Shown here piece by piece: positions 52,635-62,701 of a DNA stretch of 64,000 bases; the first letter of the stretch is position 1; every line of letters starts with the position of its first letter. Source of the stretch: Geomonas sp. Red32 (GTDB lineage Bacteria > Desulfobacterota > Desulfuromonadia > Geobacterales > Geobacteraceae); the NCBI RefSeq assembly GCF_023652955.1, contig NZ_JAKLOY010000005.1, forward strand, positions 62,001 to 126,000, read 5' to 3'. Below the pieces are notes generated by a model, which did no database searches, was not told the DNA's origin, and saw only the letters and a program-made list of their open reading frames with translations. Both the position numbers and the translations under genes were made by a program.

Positions 52635-53079
52635 CTTCTTATCCCCTGCCGCCGCCAGTGAGTCGAGAGCAAGCCCCGCGGGAGCTACGTGAAATCGCTA
52701 TTTTTTACTGCCATTTCACGTAGCTCCTTTGTTACCCTCCTCACATCCCACCGCAATAATTAACAATCTCCAAGATTACTACGGTCGCCAGGCCTCCCCA
52801 TACGCTCTCACCGGCAAGTACAGCCGTCTCCAACATCCGTATCATGTTAACAATATGGAGCCGGACCAAGGGGTAACGGTGCGGTAGCTCGGGGCAATAT
52901 ACGGATTAATCGATACAGCCGGCGGTACGGTGGCACGCATCGAGCAGACAGGAACACCCCAATCCACTCTTAATTGCATCTTATCTTCAAGCAGGACCAG
53001 GTACCGGCGTATCCGCACATTTCCCCCCGGCTTTGCAGCTGGCGGGGCTGCAATTTATTGTATTTTCAGGTAGGGGCTC
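52635..53079. other. 445-bp intergenic region after asnS
   Basis: The region contains the 15-bp perfect inverted repeat (52681-52727) and a copy of GTAACGGTGCG (52873-52883). The rest shows no gene. The promoter for the following small membrane protein must be in the right half. Confidence 0.6.
52681..52727. repeat. Perfect 15-bp inverted repeat after asnS
   Basis: Left arm GGAGCTACGTGAAAT (52681-52695) and right arm ATTTCACGTAGCTCC (52713-52727) are separated by 17 bases that include TTTTTT. It lies 46 bp after the asnS stop codon. A short TTTGTT follows. It could be the asnS terminator or a binding site. The long loop is unusual for a terminator. Confidence 0.75.
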
Positions 53080-53469
53080 ATGGACACGTTCAGGAACAAT
53101 CGGGGCAGGGTTGATGCCGCCCTGACCGCACTCGTCGCCGATGGTTGCTTCAGCTTGGCGTTCACCTTCCATCTGCTGACGCGCCAGCCATCCGGTCTCA
53201 CCCTGGTGGACTTCCTGGCGATGGGGTTTATTCTGTGCGTGCTCGGCACCGCCTGCTGGGTCATCCACCACGACCACTGGCACCACGACTCCGGCCATAA
53301 GCTCAAGGTGAAGACCCTGCGGATCAGGGAACTGGAGGAGGGGGCCGCCATCGAATTCGACGGCAAAAAGTACCGGGTCGACGACGTCGATCGCACCCGG
53401 GGCGAGATCAGGATCACGCGGGTCGGACGCCCCGGAAACATCATCGTCCAGATCGAAGGACAAAGCTGA
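53080..53469 (+). CDS. Small membrane protein of unknown function
   Basis: The 129-residue protein starts at ATG 53080 behind AGGTAGGGG. One or two hydrophobic helices (about 17-35 and 43-62) are followed by a His-rich stretch (HHDHWHHDSGHK) and a cytoplasmic beta-rich domain (IRELEEGAAIEFDGKKYRVDDVDRTRGEIRIT). The histidines could bind metal (inference). No family was recognised. Confidence 0.7.
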   Translation: MDTFRNNRGRVDAALTALVADGCFSLAFTFHLLTRQPSGLTLVDFLAMGFILCVLGTACWVIHHDHWHHDSGHKLKVKTLRIRELEEGAAIEFDGKKYRVDDVDRTRGEIRITRVGRPGNIIVQIEGQS

Positions 53470-53480
53470 AACATCAAAGA

Positions 53481-53518
53481 AAAAGGCCCCGGACAGACAA
53501 GCTGTCCGGGGCCTTTTA
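53481..53518. terminator. Bidirectional terminator between the small membrane protein and DUF3108 genes
   Basis: Perfect 12-bp arms GGCCCCGGACAG / CTGTCCGGGGCC with a five-base loop have A-rich sequence on the left and T-rich sequence on the right. It can serve both convergent genes. Confidence 0.9.
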
Positions 53519-53556
53519 TCTCTATGCCATTCCAAGGGGCAGGGGTGAGGAAGCCG

Positions 53557-54315
53557 TCACTCCTCTTGCTTCGGCCAGTAGCTCCCGCCGATCAGGACGG
53601 CGGTGATCTTGCCTATCTTCACCTTGGTGGTCATCTTGACCGGAATCCTCAAGGCGTCGTCGGTGATCCAGACCGTCACGTCGCCGGTACGGGCGAAGAA
53701 TCCTTCCGACCTCAAAAGCGGCTTCACCACCAGGCACTTGAATTTCCCCAGCGGTGTCTTGATCTCCTCGCGCTTCACGATCTGAACTTCGGTCTTCCAG
53801 AGTTTCTTGCAGTCGTAGATATCGATGAATATCGACTTCCCGACCGTGAGATCCATCCCCCGCACGGCATAGATGCAGGAAAGACTGTCAAAGGTCCGCG
53901 CGCTGATGGGATCGACCTTCTCCGTCTTCTTCAGGAAATCCTTGGTCTCGACTTTCAGCTGCGGGATGTCGAAGACCGCCTCCTTGTTGGTATGGAAGCG
54001 CCCTTCGTTGATCTTCTCGCGGTAGATCTTGGGGACCACCAGGTAGTCCGAGCCTCCCCCCTTCTTCAGTATCGCTTCCGCCCGGTCGTTGACTGGAAAG
54101 AAAGGGTTCAGCCACTTGGCCGACTTGGTAGTGGACACGATGTGGACTTCGTCCCCCTTGTAATTCACTTCCTGCACGGCGGTGGCGGCGGACAGACCGG
54201 TCCAGCTGATGTCGTAGACCAGCCGTTCCGGTGTCGGGGAAAGGGCGGACGCCGGCGACGCGGAGAGAGGAAGGAGAAAAAGGGTGCAAATGGCCAGTAG
54301 AGCGAAAGTTTTCAT
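53557..54315 (-). CDS. DUF3108-type exported protein
   Basis: The 252-residue protein has a signal peptide (LLAICTLFLLPLSASPASA) and a beta-rich DUF3108 domain (RLVYDISWTGLSAATAVQEV, LRSEGFFARTGDVTVWITDDALRIPVKMTTKVKIG). It is probably periplasmic or an outer-membrane-linked beta protein. DUF3108 proteins are of unknown function, often near envelope genes. The ribosome site is weak. Confidence 0.82.
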   Translation of the reverse strand: MKTFALLAICTLFLLPLSASPASALSPTPERLVYDISWTGLSAATAVQEVNYKGDEVHIVSTTKSAKWLNPFFPVNDRAEAILKKGGGSDYLVVPKIYREKINEGRFHTNKEAVFDIPQLKVETKDFLKKTEKVDPISARTFDSLSCIYAVRGMDLTVGKSIFIDIYDCKKLWKTEVQIVKREEIKTPLGKFKCLVVKPLLRSEGFFARTGDVTVWITDDALRIPVKMTTKVKIGKITAVLIGGSYWPKQEE

Positions 54316-54366
54316 CTTTACAGATTAGCTAAACCAGCCAGTTGTTTTCAAGGAGAAAATTAAAGG

Positions 54367-54747
54367 TCAGGCGCCGCCGCTCTTAGTAATCATCACGACC
54401 CCGACCGCGACCAGCACGGTACCGGCCCAGCGCAGCGGGCTCACCACCTCCTGGAGGAAGTATTGGGAGAGGAAGGCGACCAGGATGTAGTTCAGCGCCT
54501 GCATCGGAAGAGCCACCGAAAGGTCCTCCCATGAGAGGACGGCGAGCCAGAGGAAGAAGAAGATGGCGAGCATGCAGGTACCGAGGACGAGCTTCGGGGA
54601 GGTGAGCGCCTGCACGGCCACGTTGAGGATACCCTTGAGGTTCATGGTGGAGAGGTCACCCACCTCCTTCATGCCGCGGGCCAGCAGCAGATCCCCGATA
54701 GTCCCGGCCGTGACGGCCAGCAGCATGACGACGACGGTTTTAAGCAT
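54367..54747 (-). CDS. Small DMT-type membrane protein (ArnE-like)
   Basis: The 126-residue protein starts at ATG 54747, overlapping the hpnK stop codon by eight bases, so it is translationally coupled. Four hydrophobic helices and the motif ALPMQALNYILVAFLSQYFLQEVVSPLRWAGTVLVAVGVVMI are typical of the small EamA/SMR/ArnE flippase subunits. ArnE works with ArnF to flip aminoarabinose-undecaprenyl phosphate. Next to hopanoid sugar-modifying genes it may move a hopanoid or its precursor (inference). Confidence 0.8.
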   Translation of the reverse strand: MLKTVVVMLLAVTAGTIGDLLLARGMKEVGDLSTMNLKGILNVAVQALTSPKLVLGTCMLAIFFFLWLAVLSWEDLSVALPMQALNYILVAFLSQYFLQEVVSPLRWAGTVLVAVGVVMITKSGGA

Positions 54748-55606
54748 AGTTTTTAACCTCTCCACGGTAATTTCTGAGCCGGATGCCGAGCTGGGCGAGC
54801 TTGCCGGTCACTTTGCTGCTGGTGAGGGCGGCGAGCTCGTCGTCGTGGCGGTAGGTGGGCATCCAGCGGTCGAGTTCGGCGCAGGGGCGGCAGCCGGGGT
54901 GGAAGTAGATCTCGGTCAGCCCCTCCCCCACGCTGTCCAGGGCGTTCAACAGGTACTCCTCGGTCATCCGCCCGGAGTTGAGAAGCCCCTTCACCTCTCC
55001 GGCATAGCGGAGGCCGAGCCGGTCGAGGTGGGGGCGGCAGCGTTTGGCGAGCGACGCGAAGATGAAGGCGTCGGCGCATTTCCCTACCATCCGCTGGCGG
55101 TCCACCGCGAGGTTGGCGGACAGGTTCTCGCGCGACAGCCGGAAGGTAGAGATCCCGTACTTCGGCATCAGTTCGCACAGGATGTCGAAGACCACCGGGT
55201 GCATGTGAATGTTGAGGTGCCCGTCCACGTGGGAGAGCTCGATACCCGCCTCGCGGCATTTGAGGATCTGCCCCTCGATCTCCCGGTAGAGCTTCTTTCT
55301 CAACGGTTTCAGGAAGTAGTAGCGCATGCCGGCGAAGACCGGATCGTTACCGAAGGCGCCGCTGGCATCGGCAAGGGCGGGAAGGCCTTGGGCGGCGGAG
55401 ACCGCCCTCCCCTGCACCAGGGTGACATGGAGTCCCACCTGCAGCCCCGGGTTCTCCTTGGCGAGGGCTACCGCCTCCTCGAAGGCCATCCCCCCCGGCA
55501 TCAGCGAGGTGCTGGTTAGGATCCCGTCCTGCCAGGCACGGATGATCCCCTTGTTGGCCCCGCTAGAAAGCCCGAAGTCGTCGGCATTTATGATCAGCTC
55601 TTTCAT
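54740..55606 (-). CDS. hpnK: Hopanoid-linked ChbG/YdjC-type deacetylase HpnK
   Basis: The 288-residue deacetylase starts at ATG 55606 (MKELIINADDFGLSSGANKGI), whose paired aspartates (D9, D10) and the HVDGHLNIHMHP segment form the metal site. In other bacteria HpnK removes the acetyl group from N-acetylglucosaminyl-bacteriohopanetetrol, after which HpnJ makes the cyclitol ether. Its location after hpnJ supports this role. HpnI, which adds the sugar, is not in the window. The ribosome site is weak (GAAGAGAG). Confidence 0.88.
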   Translation of the reverse strand: MKELIINADDFGLSSGANKGIIRAWQDGILTSTSLMPGGMAFEEAVALAKENPGLQVGLHVTLVQGRAVSAAQGLPALADASGAFGNDPVFAGMRYYFLKPLRKKLYREIEGQILKCREAGIELSHVDGHLNIHMHPVVFDILCELMPKYGISTFRLSRENLSANLAVDRQRMVGKCADAFIFASLAKRCRPHLDRLGLRYAGEVKGLLNSGRMTEEYLLNALDSVGEGLTEIYFHPGCRPCAELDRWMPTYRHDDELAALTSSKVTGKLAQLGIRLRNYRGEVKNYA

Positions 55607-55632
55607 GCGGCTCTCTTCAACATTTCGAACTA

Positions 55633-55771
55633 ATCCCCCCCTCCCCTCGAGGGAGGGGGGCAGGGGGTGGGGGAAGCCGGAACCACGCGTCATCCCGGCT
55701 ACCTGCTGTTTCCGGTGGCGGGGCCTACCTAGGCTAAAATCCCCCCTGTCCCCCCTTTGACAAGGGGGGGA
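55633..55771. repeat. Two GC-rich repeat units between hpnJ and hpnK
   Basis: The first unit (55633-55680) has arms CCCCCCTCCC / GGGAGGGGGG and ends AGGGGGTGGGGGAAGCCGG. The second (55739-55771) is AATCCCCCCTGTCCCCCCTT, turn, AAGGGGGGG. The same pair occurs at 9865-9963. Confidence 0.75.
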
Positions 55772-55835
55772 CGTAGGGGCGGCTTTGCTGGCCAAGGCCA
55801 GCGGAGGGCGTGTCGCAATGCCCCCCTCGGCTGAG

Positions 55836-57257
<1,422 letters not shown>

Positions 57258-57437
57258 TCTATTTATCCCTCCAGGGGTTGGACTTAGCGGAAAAAACAAT
57301 CCGTCACAATAGAGCCTGACGTTTTTTTTGTCAAGGCCAAAGCCCCTGTGTCTTTAGCGTTGCGATGCGGGGTTTAGCTCTGTTACAGTTGCGGCTCGCC
57401 GTCTGTGAACATCGATATCGCCTGAGAGACGGATTTA

Positions 57438-57465
57438 CGTCTCCTCCTTTGCTAAGGGGGGACTG
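57438..57465. repeat. Partial GC-rich repeat before hpnG
   Basis: CGTCTCCTCCTTTGCTAAGGGGGGACTGG resembles one half of the second repeat type, and the hpnG ribosome site overlaps its right end. Confidence 0.45.
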
Positions 57466-57478
57466 GAGGAATTCAGAA

Positions 57479-58267
57479 TTGCCCTTGTCCACCAATAGTC
57501 GCTGCCTCGGCCTCGTTGCCGCCATGCCGCAGGAGGTCGCCGCACTGCGCGCCCGTATCCCCGCCCTCAAGAAGGAGCGCGCCGGAAGGCTCAACCTGTA
57601 CCGCGGAGAATTCGCCGGCGCAGCCATCGTCCTGGTGGAATCCGGAATGGGTCCCGCCCACGCCGGGGAGGCAACCGGGGAACTGATCCGGCTCGCCTCC
57701 CCTGCCGCGATCCTCAATTATGGATTCGGAGGAGGCGTAGTTCCAGGGCTGAAGGTAGGGGACCTGGTGCTCGCCGAACGGGTGATGACGATAGGAAAGG
57801 GAGGAGCCATCGAAGCCCCCTCCCCCGCCCCCCGGTTGACGCAGGTAGTGGCCGGAGCGCCGTCGCCGCAGGGGATGCCGTTTAAGGCCGGAACCTTTCT
57901 GACCGCTGCCGCCATCATGAACAAGCAGGACGTAGGAGCCCTCTACTGCGCCGGCCTTGGCAACCCGGTGCTGGAGATGGAAACTGCCGCCGTCCTCGGC
58001 ACAGCCGCACGATCCGGTGTGCCTGTGGTTGCCATCAGGGGAATCAGCGACGCCGCCGAAGAGGAGCTCGGCTTCTCCATCGAGGAGTTCTGCGACGCCG
58101 ATCTCAACCTGCGGATCCCGCGCGTGCTGGCTTGCGTGGTGAAAAGACCATGGATCATCCCGCAACTGCTGCGTCTTTCCGCCAACACGAACCGGGCGGG
58201 GAAGCTCCTTGCCGAAGGAGTGGAACGCGCGCTAAGGGTGCTGGCGGAAGAACTGTCGCGGAACTGA
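57479..58267 (+). CDS. hpnG: HpnG-family nucleoside phosphorylase
   Basis: The 262-residue protein starts at a TTG at 57479, eight or nine bases after GGAGG. The nucleosidase/phosphorylase fold is shown by LVAAMPQEVAALRARIP, LVESGMGPAHAGEATGELI, ILNYGFGGGVVPGLKVGDLVLAE, LEMETAAVLGTAARSGVPVVAIRGISD. HpnG removes adenine from adenosylhopane to give ribosylhopane on the way to bacteriohopanetetrol. The divergent hpnJ-hpnK pair supports the assignment over MTA/SAH nucleosidase. Confidence 0.85.
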   Translation: MPLSTNSRCLGLVAAMPQEVAALRARIPALKKERAGRLNLYRGEFAGAAIVLVESGMGPAHAGEATGELIRLASPAAILNYGFGGGVVPGLKVGDLVLAERVMTIGKGGAIEAPSPAPRLTQVVAGAPSPQGMPFKAGTFLTAAAIMNKQDVGALYCAGLGNPVLEMETAAVLGTAARSGVPVVAIRGISDAAEEELGFSIEEFCDADLNLRIPRVLACVVKRPWIIPQLLRLSANTNRAGKLLAEGVERALRVLAEELSRN

Positions 58268-58308
58268 GGCCTCTTAAAAATCCGGCATCGCTACCAGCTA
58301 TTTGTATG

Positions 58309-58346
58309 AAGGCCGCACCCACCGGAAGATGGGCGCGGCCTTTCTT
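58309..58346 (+). terminator. Rho-independent terminator of hpnG
   Basis: Arms GGCCGCACCCA / TGGGCGCGGCC with one mismatch are followed by TTTCTTTT, about 43 bp after the hpnG stop codon. Confidence 0.85.
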
Positions 58347-58468
58347 TTATTATTCAAAAAACCGATCCAGCCCATCCACTGGATTAATATTACCCATTAG
58401 ACTTTCCTTTCTCCCGTCTGGTAGAATCCGCCTTCATTGACACCGCCACATCTTCCCGGGAGTTTCCC

Positions 58469-59245
58469 ATCAACGTCGCCGGCATTGACATAGGTTCACG
58501 CAGCATCGAGTTCGTAGTGATGGACGCGGATACGTTCGAAGTCACCGAACGGTTTCGCGGCGCCACCTCGATCGATCTCGCGTCCCAGCTCGCCGGCATC
58601 CGCGAAAGCTATAGCTGGGACGCCATCGCTTCCACCGGGTACGGCCGCTTTCTTTCCCAGAAAGTGCTTGGGGGCGAGGCGGCCACCGAAATCAAGGCGT
58701 ATGCGACCGCCGCCCATCGTTTCCACCGTGAGATCGGGACAGTGATAGATCTCGGCGGCCAGGACACCAAGGTACTCTCCATCGACCGCAACAACGGTCA
58801 GCTCCTGAAATTCGAGATGAACGACAAATGCTCGGCCGGGACCGGAAAGTTCTTCGAGATGATGGCGGCCACGCTGGGACTCACCCTCGACGAACTGGTG
58901 GCTGCGGCCTTGAGGGGGGAGCGCTCCTTCGAGATCAACAGTACCTGCACGGTGTTCGCGGAATCCGAGGTGATCTCGCTTCTGACCTCCGGCAGGTCGG
59001 TGGAAGACATCGCCCGCGCCGTGCATGAGTCGCTGCTGGTGAAGCTGGTCTCCCTTCTCTCCAGGATCCTGACCGCCGATTCGGCCTCGGTCCTCTTCGT
59101 AGGGGGAGGTGCCAGAAACGGGACGCTCGTGAAGTTCCTGGCCGACGCACTCGCCAAAGAGGTGGTTGTTCCGGAGTATCCCGATTTTTTCGGCGCCTAC
59201 GGCGCCGCCATGGTAGCAAAAAACAGCCTGATGCGGCTTGGATAA
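58469..59245 (+). CDS. ASKHA ATPase, activator of a 2-hydroxyacyl-CoA dehydratase/double-cubane protein (DCCP reductase)
   Basis: The 258-residue protein is given from the ATC at 58469, six bases after GGGAG. The reading frame from there is INVAGIDIGSRSIEFVVMDAD, the phosphate-binding motif of the BcrAD/BadFG/HgdC family. The first usual start codon (GTG 58517) would delete that motif. The [4Fe-4S] dimer-bridging cysteines are C121 (NDKCSAGTG) and C160 (NSTCTVFAESEV). Also visible are DLGGQDTKV and VGGGARNGTLV. With ATP hydrolysis it should pass low-potential electrons to the protein 10 bp downstream. Confidence 0.85.
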   Translation: MNVAGIDIGSRSIEFVVMDADTFEVTERFRGATSIDLASQLAGIRESYSWDAIASTGYGRFLSQKVLGGEAATEIKAYATAAHRFHREIGTVIDLGGQDTKVLSIDRNNGQLLKFEMNDKCSAGTGKFFEMMAATLGLTLDELVAAALRGERSFEINSTCTVFAESEVISLLTSGRSVEDIARAVHESLLVKLVSLLSRILTADSASVLFVGGGARNGTLVKFLADALAKEVVVPEYPDFFGAYGAAMVAKNSLMRLG

Positions 59246-59255
59246 GGAGGATGGT

Positions 59256-60410
59256 ATGGGTAGCATGACCCCGCTTTTCGACGACGAGTACACCGATCTG
59301 CCCCTGAAGAGGGCCCTCGCCCAGGTGCTAAAGAGCCGGGAAGCCGGCGCGAAGGTCGTGGGAGCCTACTGCTCCTATGCACCGGTGGAGCTCGTCTGGG
59401 CCATGGGGGGAGTCCCCGCCGTTCTCTGCGCCTTCTCCAACGCCTCGATCCCCAAAGCGGAGGAAACCCTCCCGGTCAACCTCTGCCCGCTCATCAAATC
59501 GAGCTACGGGTTCATCGAGCTGAAGACTTGCCCCTTCTTCGAGGTAACCGACGCCGTGGTCGGCGAAACAACCTGCGACGGGAAGAAGAAGATGTTCGAG
59601 CTTATCGAGAAGAAGCGCCCGCTGCACGTCCTCGACCTTCCCCAGTGCCCGACCCGGGAAGGAGCCGTAGAGTACTGGCGCCACTCGATCAACGGGTTCA
59701 AGAAGTTTCTGGAGACGAGTTTCGATACCGTCATAGGGAACGAAGCCCTCGAAGGAGCTATCCGGGATACCAACAGGAAAAACGCCCTGGTGGAGAAGAT
59801 CCTGGCCTTCGGCGGGCAACGGCCCGCGGTCATCACCTGGCAGGAGATGTACGACGTAACCACCTACGCCATGGTATCCAACGGTGAAGAAACCGTCGCC
59901 AAGCTGGAGGAGATCGTCGCCATACTGGCCGAGCGGCGCGAGAAGAGGGTTTTCACCTCGCCGGAAGGGGCGAAGCGCGTACTGATAACGGGGTGTCCGG
60001 TTGGTGGGGACGTCCTGAAGGTGTTGAAGCTGGTGGACGAGGAAGGCGCGGCCATCGTTGGCCTGGACAGCTGCACCGGGCTCAAGGCGTTCGCGGGAAG
60101 GATCGAGGAGGGAAGCGGCGACCCGCTGATGGCCATCGCCAAGCGCTATCTGGAAATCCCCTGTGCCTGCATGACGCCTAACACGGGGCGGATGGAGGTT
60201 CTCAAGGAGCAGGTCGACCTCCTCAAGCCGGACCTCGTCATCGACCTGGTACTGCAGTCCTGCCACACCTACAACGTTGAAGCGGTAAAGGTAGAATCCC
60301 TGGTCCGCAACGAGTTGGGTACCAACTACCTCAAGATCGTCACCGACTTCTCCTCGCAGGACCTGGGCCAGCTGAAGACCCGTATCGGTGCCGCCTTGGA
60401 GATGTGCTAG
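59256..60410 (+). CDS. Double-cubane-cluster-type protein (2-hydroxyacyl-CoA dehydratase BcrC/HgdB family)
   Basis: The 384-residue protein starts at ATG 59256 behind AAGGAGG. It is rich in cysteine in iron-sulfur contexts (GAYCSYAP, VNLCPLIKSSYGF, KTCPFFEVTDAVVGETTCDGKKKM, LPQCPT, ITGCPVGG, SCTGL, PCACM). This pattern fits the double-cubane cluster protein branch, for example the Carboxydothermus protein that reduces acetylene when driven by its reductase, rather than a true dehydratase. The natural substrate of this branch is unknown. It forms a two-gene unit with its activator. Confidence 0.85.
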   Translation: MGSMTPLFDDEYTDLPLKRALAQVLKSREAGAKVVGAYCSYAPVELVWAMGGVPAVLCAFSNASIPKAEETLPVNLCPLIKSSYGFIELKTCPFFEVTDAVVGETTCDGKKKMFELIEKKRPLHVLDLPQCPTREGAVEYWRHSINGFKKFLETSFDTVIGNEALEGAIRDTNRKNALVEKILAFGGQRPAVITWQEMYDVTTYAMVSNGEETVAKLEEIVAILAERREKRVFTSPEGAKRVLITGCPVGGDVLKVLKLVDEEGAAIVGLDSCTGLKAFAGRIEEGSGDPLMAIAKRYLEIPCACMTPNTGRMEVLKEQVDLLKPDLVIDLVLQSCHTYNVEAVKVESLVRNELGTNYLKIVTDFSSQDLGQLKTRIGAALEMC

Positions 60411-60659
60411 CCTGCTATTCGGGGGGGGCCACCGGCCCTCCCCTTCGTTCCACTCTCCCGCCTGATTCCTTTCCGTTTGACTCTGCAGTACCCCCAGAAT
60501 TCTTTGCGGTGCCTGCCGCCCCCCAGTCCCCTTCACGATGCCTTTTCCGCGAACGTTCGCCGAATATCCGCAGATGAGCCTGCAAAGGGGACTTTTTTAG
60601 GGGCCACGGGGCGGGAGCAGTGTTTTGTTTGAAGGGCAGTCCGAAATGGGCGAACGGGA

Positions 60660-62423
60660 TCAGTCGAAGCTTTCGGAGAAACGGGCGGAGATCTCACCCT
60701 TGAGGTAGGCATCGGCCTCTTCGGCGGTGCGGAAGCTCAGGATGCGCTCGACCACCTCACGGGCGGCCTCCATGGTGCAGCGCCTGAGGATCTTCTTGAC
60801 GCGGGAGATGGAGCCGGCGTTCATGGAGAGCTCGTCGAACCCCATACCCAAGAGAACGGGGAGGAACTCGGGCTCCCCGGCCATCTCGCCGCAGATGCAG
60901 GCCTCGATCCCGGCGTGATGGGCGGCGTCCACCACCCGCTTCAAGGAGCGGAGCACCGCGGGGTGCAGCGGTTCGTACAGCGGGGAGAGATGCTCGTTGG
61001 TGCGGTCGATGGCCAGGGTGTACTGAATGAGGTCGTTGGTCCCCACGCTGAAGAAATCAACCTCGGCGGCCAACAGGTCGGCGATCATCACCGCCGACGG
61101 GATCTCGATCATGATCCCGACCTTGATCTCCTCGTCGAAGGGATGCACGCCGGCCAGTTCCTTCTTGGCCTCCTCGAAGAGGGCCTTGGCCGCCCGCACC
61201 TCGGCAATCCCGGAGACCATCGGGAAGAAGAGGCGGACCTTGCCGTAGGCGCTCGCGCGCAGGATCGCTTTGAGTTGCGCCTTGAACGCCTGCGGGTTCC
61301 TGAGCGAAAGCCTGATGGCCCTGACCCCCAAGGCCGGGTTCATCTCGTCGCAGACGTTGAGATCGTTCAGGAACTTGTCGCCGCCGATGTCGAGGGTCCT
61401 GATGGTGACCGGGTGGGGCGCCATCTGCTTCACGATGGCGGAGTAGGCCTGGAACTGCTCCTCCTCGGTGGGAAGGTGGTCGCGGTTCAAAAAGAGCATC
61501 TCGGTGCGGTAGAGGCCGACCCCTTCCCCTCCGTGTTTCTTGAGGGAGGCAACCTCCTCGACCAGCTCGATGTTCCCCTTGAGGCGCATCCGGTGGCCGT
61601 CCAGGGTGACGGCGGGAAGGTCCCGCAGCTTCAAAAGCTCGCGTTCGATGTACTCGTAGCGGTGCTTGCGGTTCAGGTACTCGCGGAACTGATCGGCGGT
61701 CGGGTTGACGATCACGACGCCGGCGGTGCCGTCGATGATGACCCGGTCGCCGTCGGCGACCTCGGCGGTGATTCGTTCCAACCCCACCACGGCGGGAATC
61801 TCGAAGGCGCGGGCGAGGATGGTGGAATGGGAGGTCTTACCCCCCAGCTCGGTCACGAAACCGATCACCTGGGACTTGTCGATCTGCAGGATGTCGGCCG
61901 GCGAGAGGTCGTGCGCAGCCACGATGACCCGGCCGTCGCCGGCGCGGATTATCGGCTCCAGCCGCTCCCCCACCATGGTCCTCAGCACCCGCTCGACCAC
62001 CGTCTCGATGTCGTTGCCGCGCTCCCGGAGGTACTCGTCCTCAACGTTGTTGAAGAACGACTTGACGCGATTGAGCGTCCTCTTGAGCGCCCCCTCCGCG
62101 TTGATCCCGAGCTGCTGGATGTACTGGGTGGTCTCGCCCACCAGCGTGTTGTCGTCCAATAGGAGCAGGTGGGCGTCGATCACGCAGAGGTGCTCGGGGC
62201 CGTGGGTGGCGGCCAGCTGGTTCTTGAGGGTGGCGAGATCGAGCTTCGCGCGCTCGATAGCCTTGGCGAGCCGGGCCAACTCCACCGGGATCTCGTCGGC
62301 CCGGACGGGGTGCTCGGCCACCTGCACGCGGCGGCGGTCGGTGATCCGCACCCGGCCGATGGCGATGCCACCGGAGGCGCCGATCCCCTTCAGCTCTTTG
62401 CTGTCACTCCTCTCCGAACCCAT
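60660..62423 (-). CDS. ptsI: Phosphotransferase system enzyme I
   Basis: EI (587 residues) takes phosphate from phosphoenolpyruvate to HPr. The phospho-histidine lies in GGKTSHSTILAR (H199). The PEP-binding motifs (GLYRTEMLFLNR, SVGTNDLIQYTLAIDR) and catalytic cysteine in CICGEMAGE are present. There is no N-terminal GAF domain, so it is standard EI rather than PtsP. Its start overlaps the HPr stop codon by 20 bp. No sugar-specific IIB or IIC gene is in the cluster. Confidence 0.95.
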   Translation of the reverse strand: MGSERSDSKELKGIGASGGIAIGRVRITDRRRVQVAEHPVRADEIPVELARLAKAIERAKLDLATLKNQLAATHGPEHLCVIDAHLLLLDDNTLVGETTQYIQQLGINAEGALKRTLNRVKSFFNNVEDEYLRERGNDIETVVERVLRTMVGERLEPIIRAGDGRVIVAAHDLSPADILQIDKSQVIGFVTELGGKTSHSTILARAFEIPAVVGLERITAEVADGDRVIIDGTAGVVIVNPTADQFREYLNRKHRYEYIERELLKLRDLPAVTLDGHRMRLKGNIELVEEVASLKKHGGEGVGLYRTEMLFLNRDHLPTEEEQFQAYSAIVKQMAPHPVTIRTLDIGGDKFLNDLNVCDEMNPALGVRAIRLSLRNPQAFKAQLKAILRASAYGKVRLFFPMVSGIAEVRAAKALFEEAKKELAGVHPFDEEIKVGIMIEIPSAVMIADLLAAEVDFFSVGTNDLIQYTLAIDRTNEHLSPLYEPLHPAVLRSLKRVVDAAHHAGIEACICGEMAGEPEFLPVLLGMGFDELSMNAGSISRVKKILRRCTMEAAREVVERILSFRTAEEADAYLKGEISARFSESFD

Positions 62424-62670
62424 TGCGAATCAGTTCCCCGACGGTAGCGAAGGCCTCGGCGTCGTCCGGACCCTCCACCTTGAGCACGACGGTGCTCCCT
62501 TTGCCGGCCGCCAGCATCATGATCCCCATGATGCTCTTGCCGTTGACCTCCACCCCCTCCCGCTCGATGCGGATCTCGGAGGCGAAGCGGGTCGCGGTCT
62601 TCACCAGGAGCGCGGAGGCCCTGGCGTGAAGACCGAGCTTGTTGGGAATGACGAATTCACCTTCGATCAT
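62404..62670 (-). CDS. ptsH: HPr phosphocarrier protein
   Basis: HPr (88 residues) has the phospho-histidine H15 in NKLGLHARASALL and the regulatory serine S46 in NGKSIMGIMMLAAGKGS. The serine site fits HPr kinase control, and a probable hprK tail lies two genes upstream. It sits between EIIA and EI in the cluster. Confidence 0.95.
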   Translation of the reverse strand: MIEGEFVIPNKLGLHARASALLVKTATRFASEIRIEREGVEVNGKSIMGIMMLAAGKGSTVVLKVEGPDDAEAFATVGELIRNGFGEE

Positions 62671-62701
62671 ATATCCTCTCCGGCGGGCATGCCGCCTCGT
62701 A

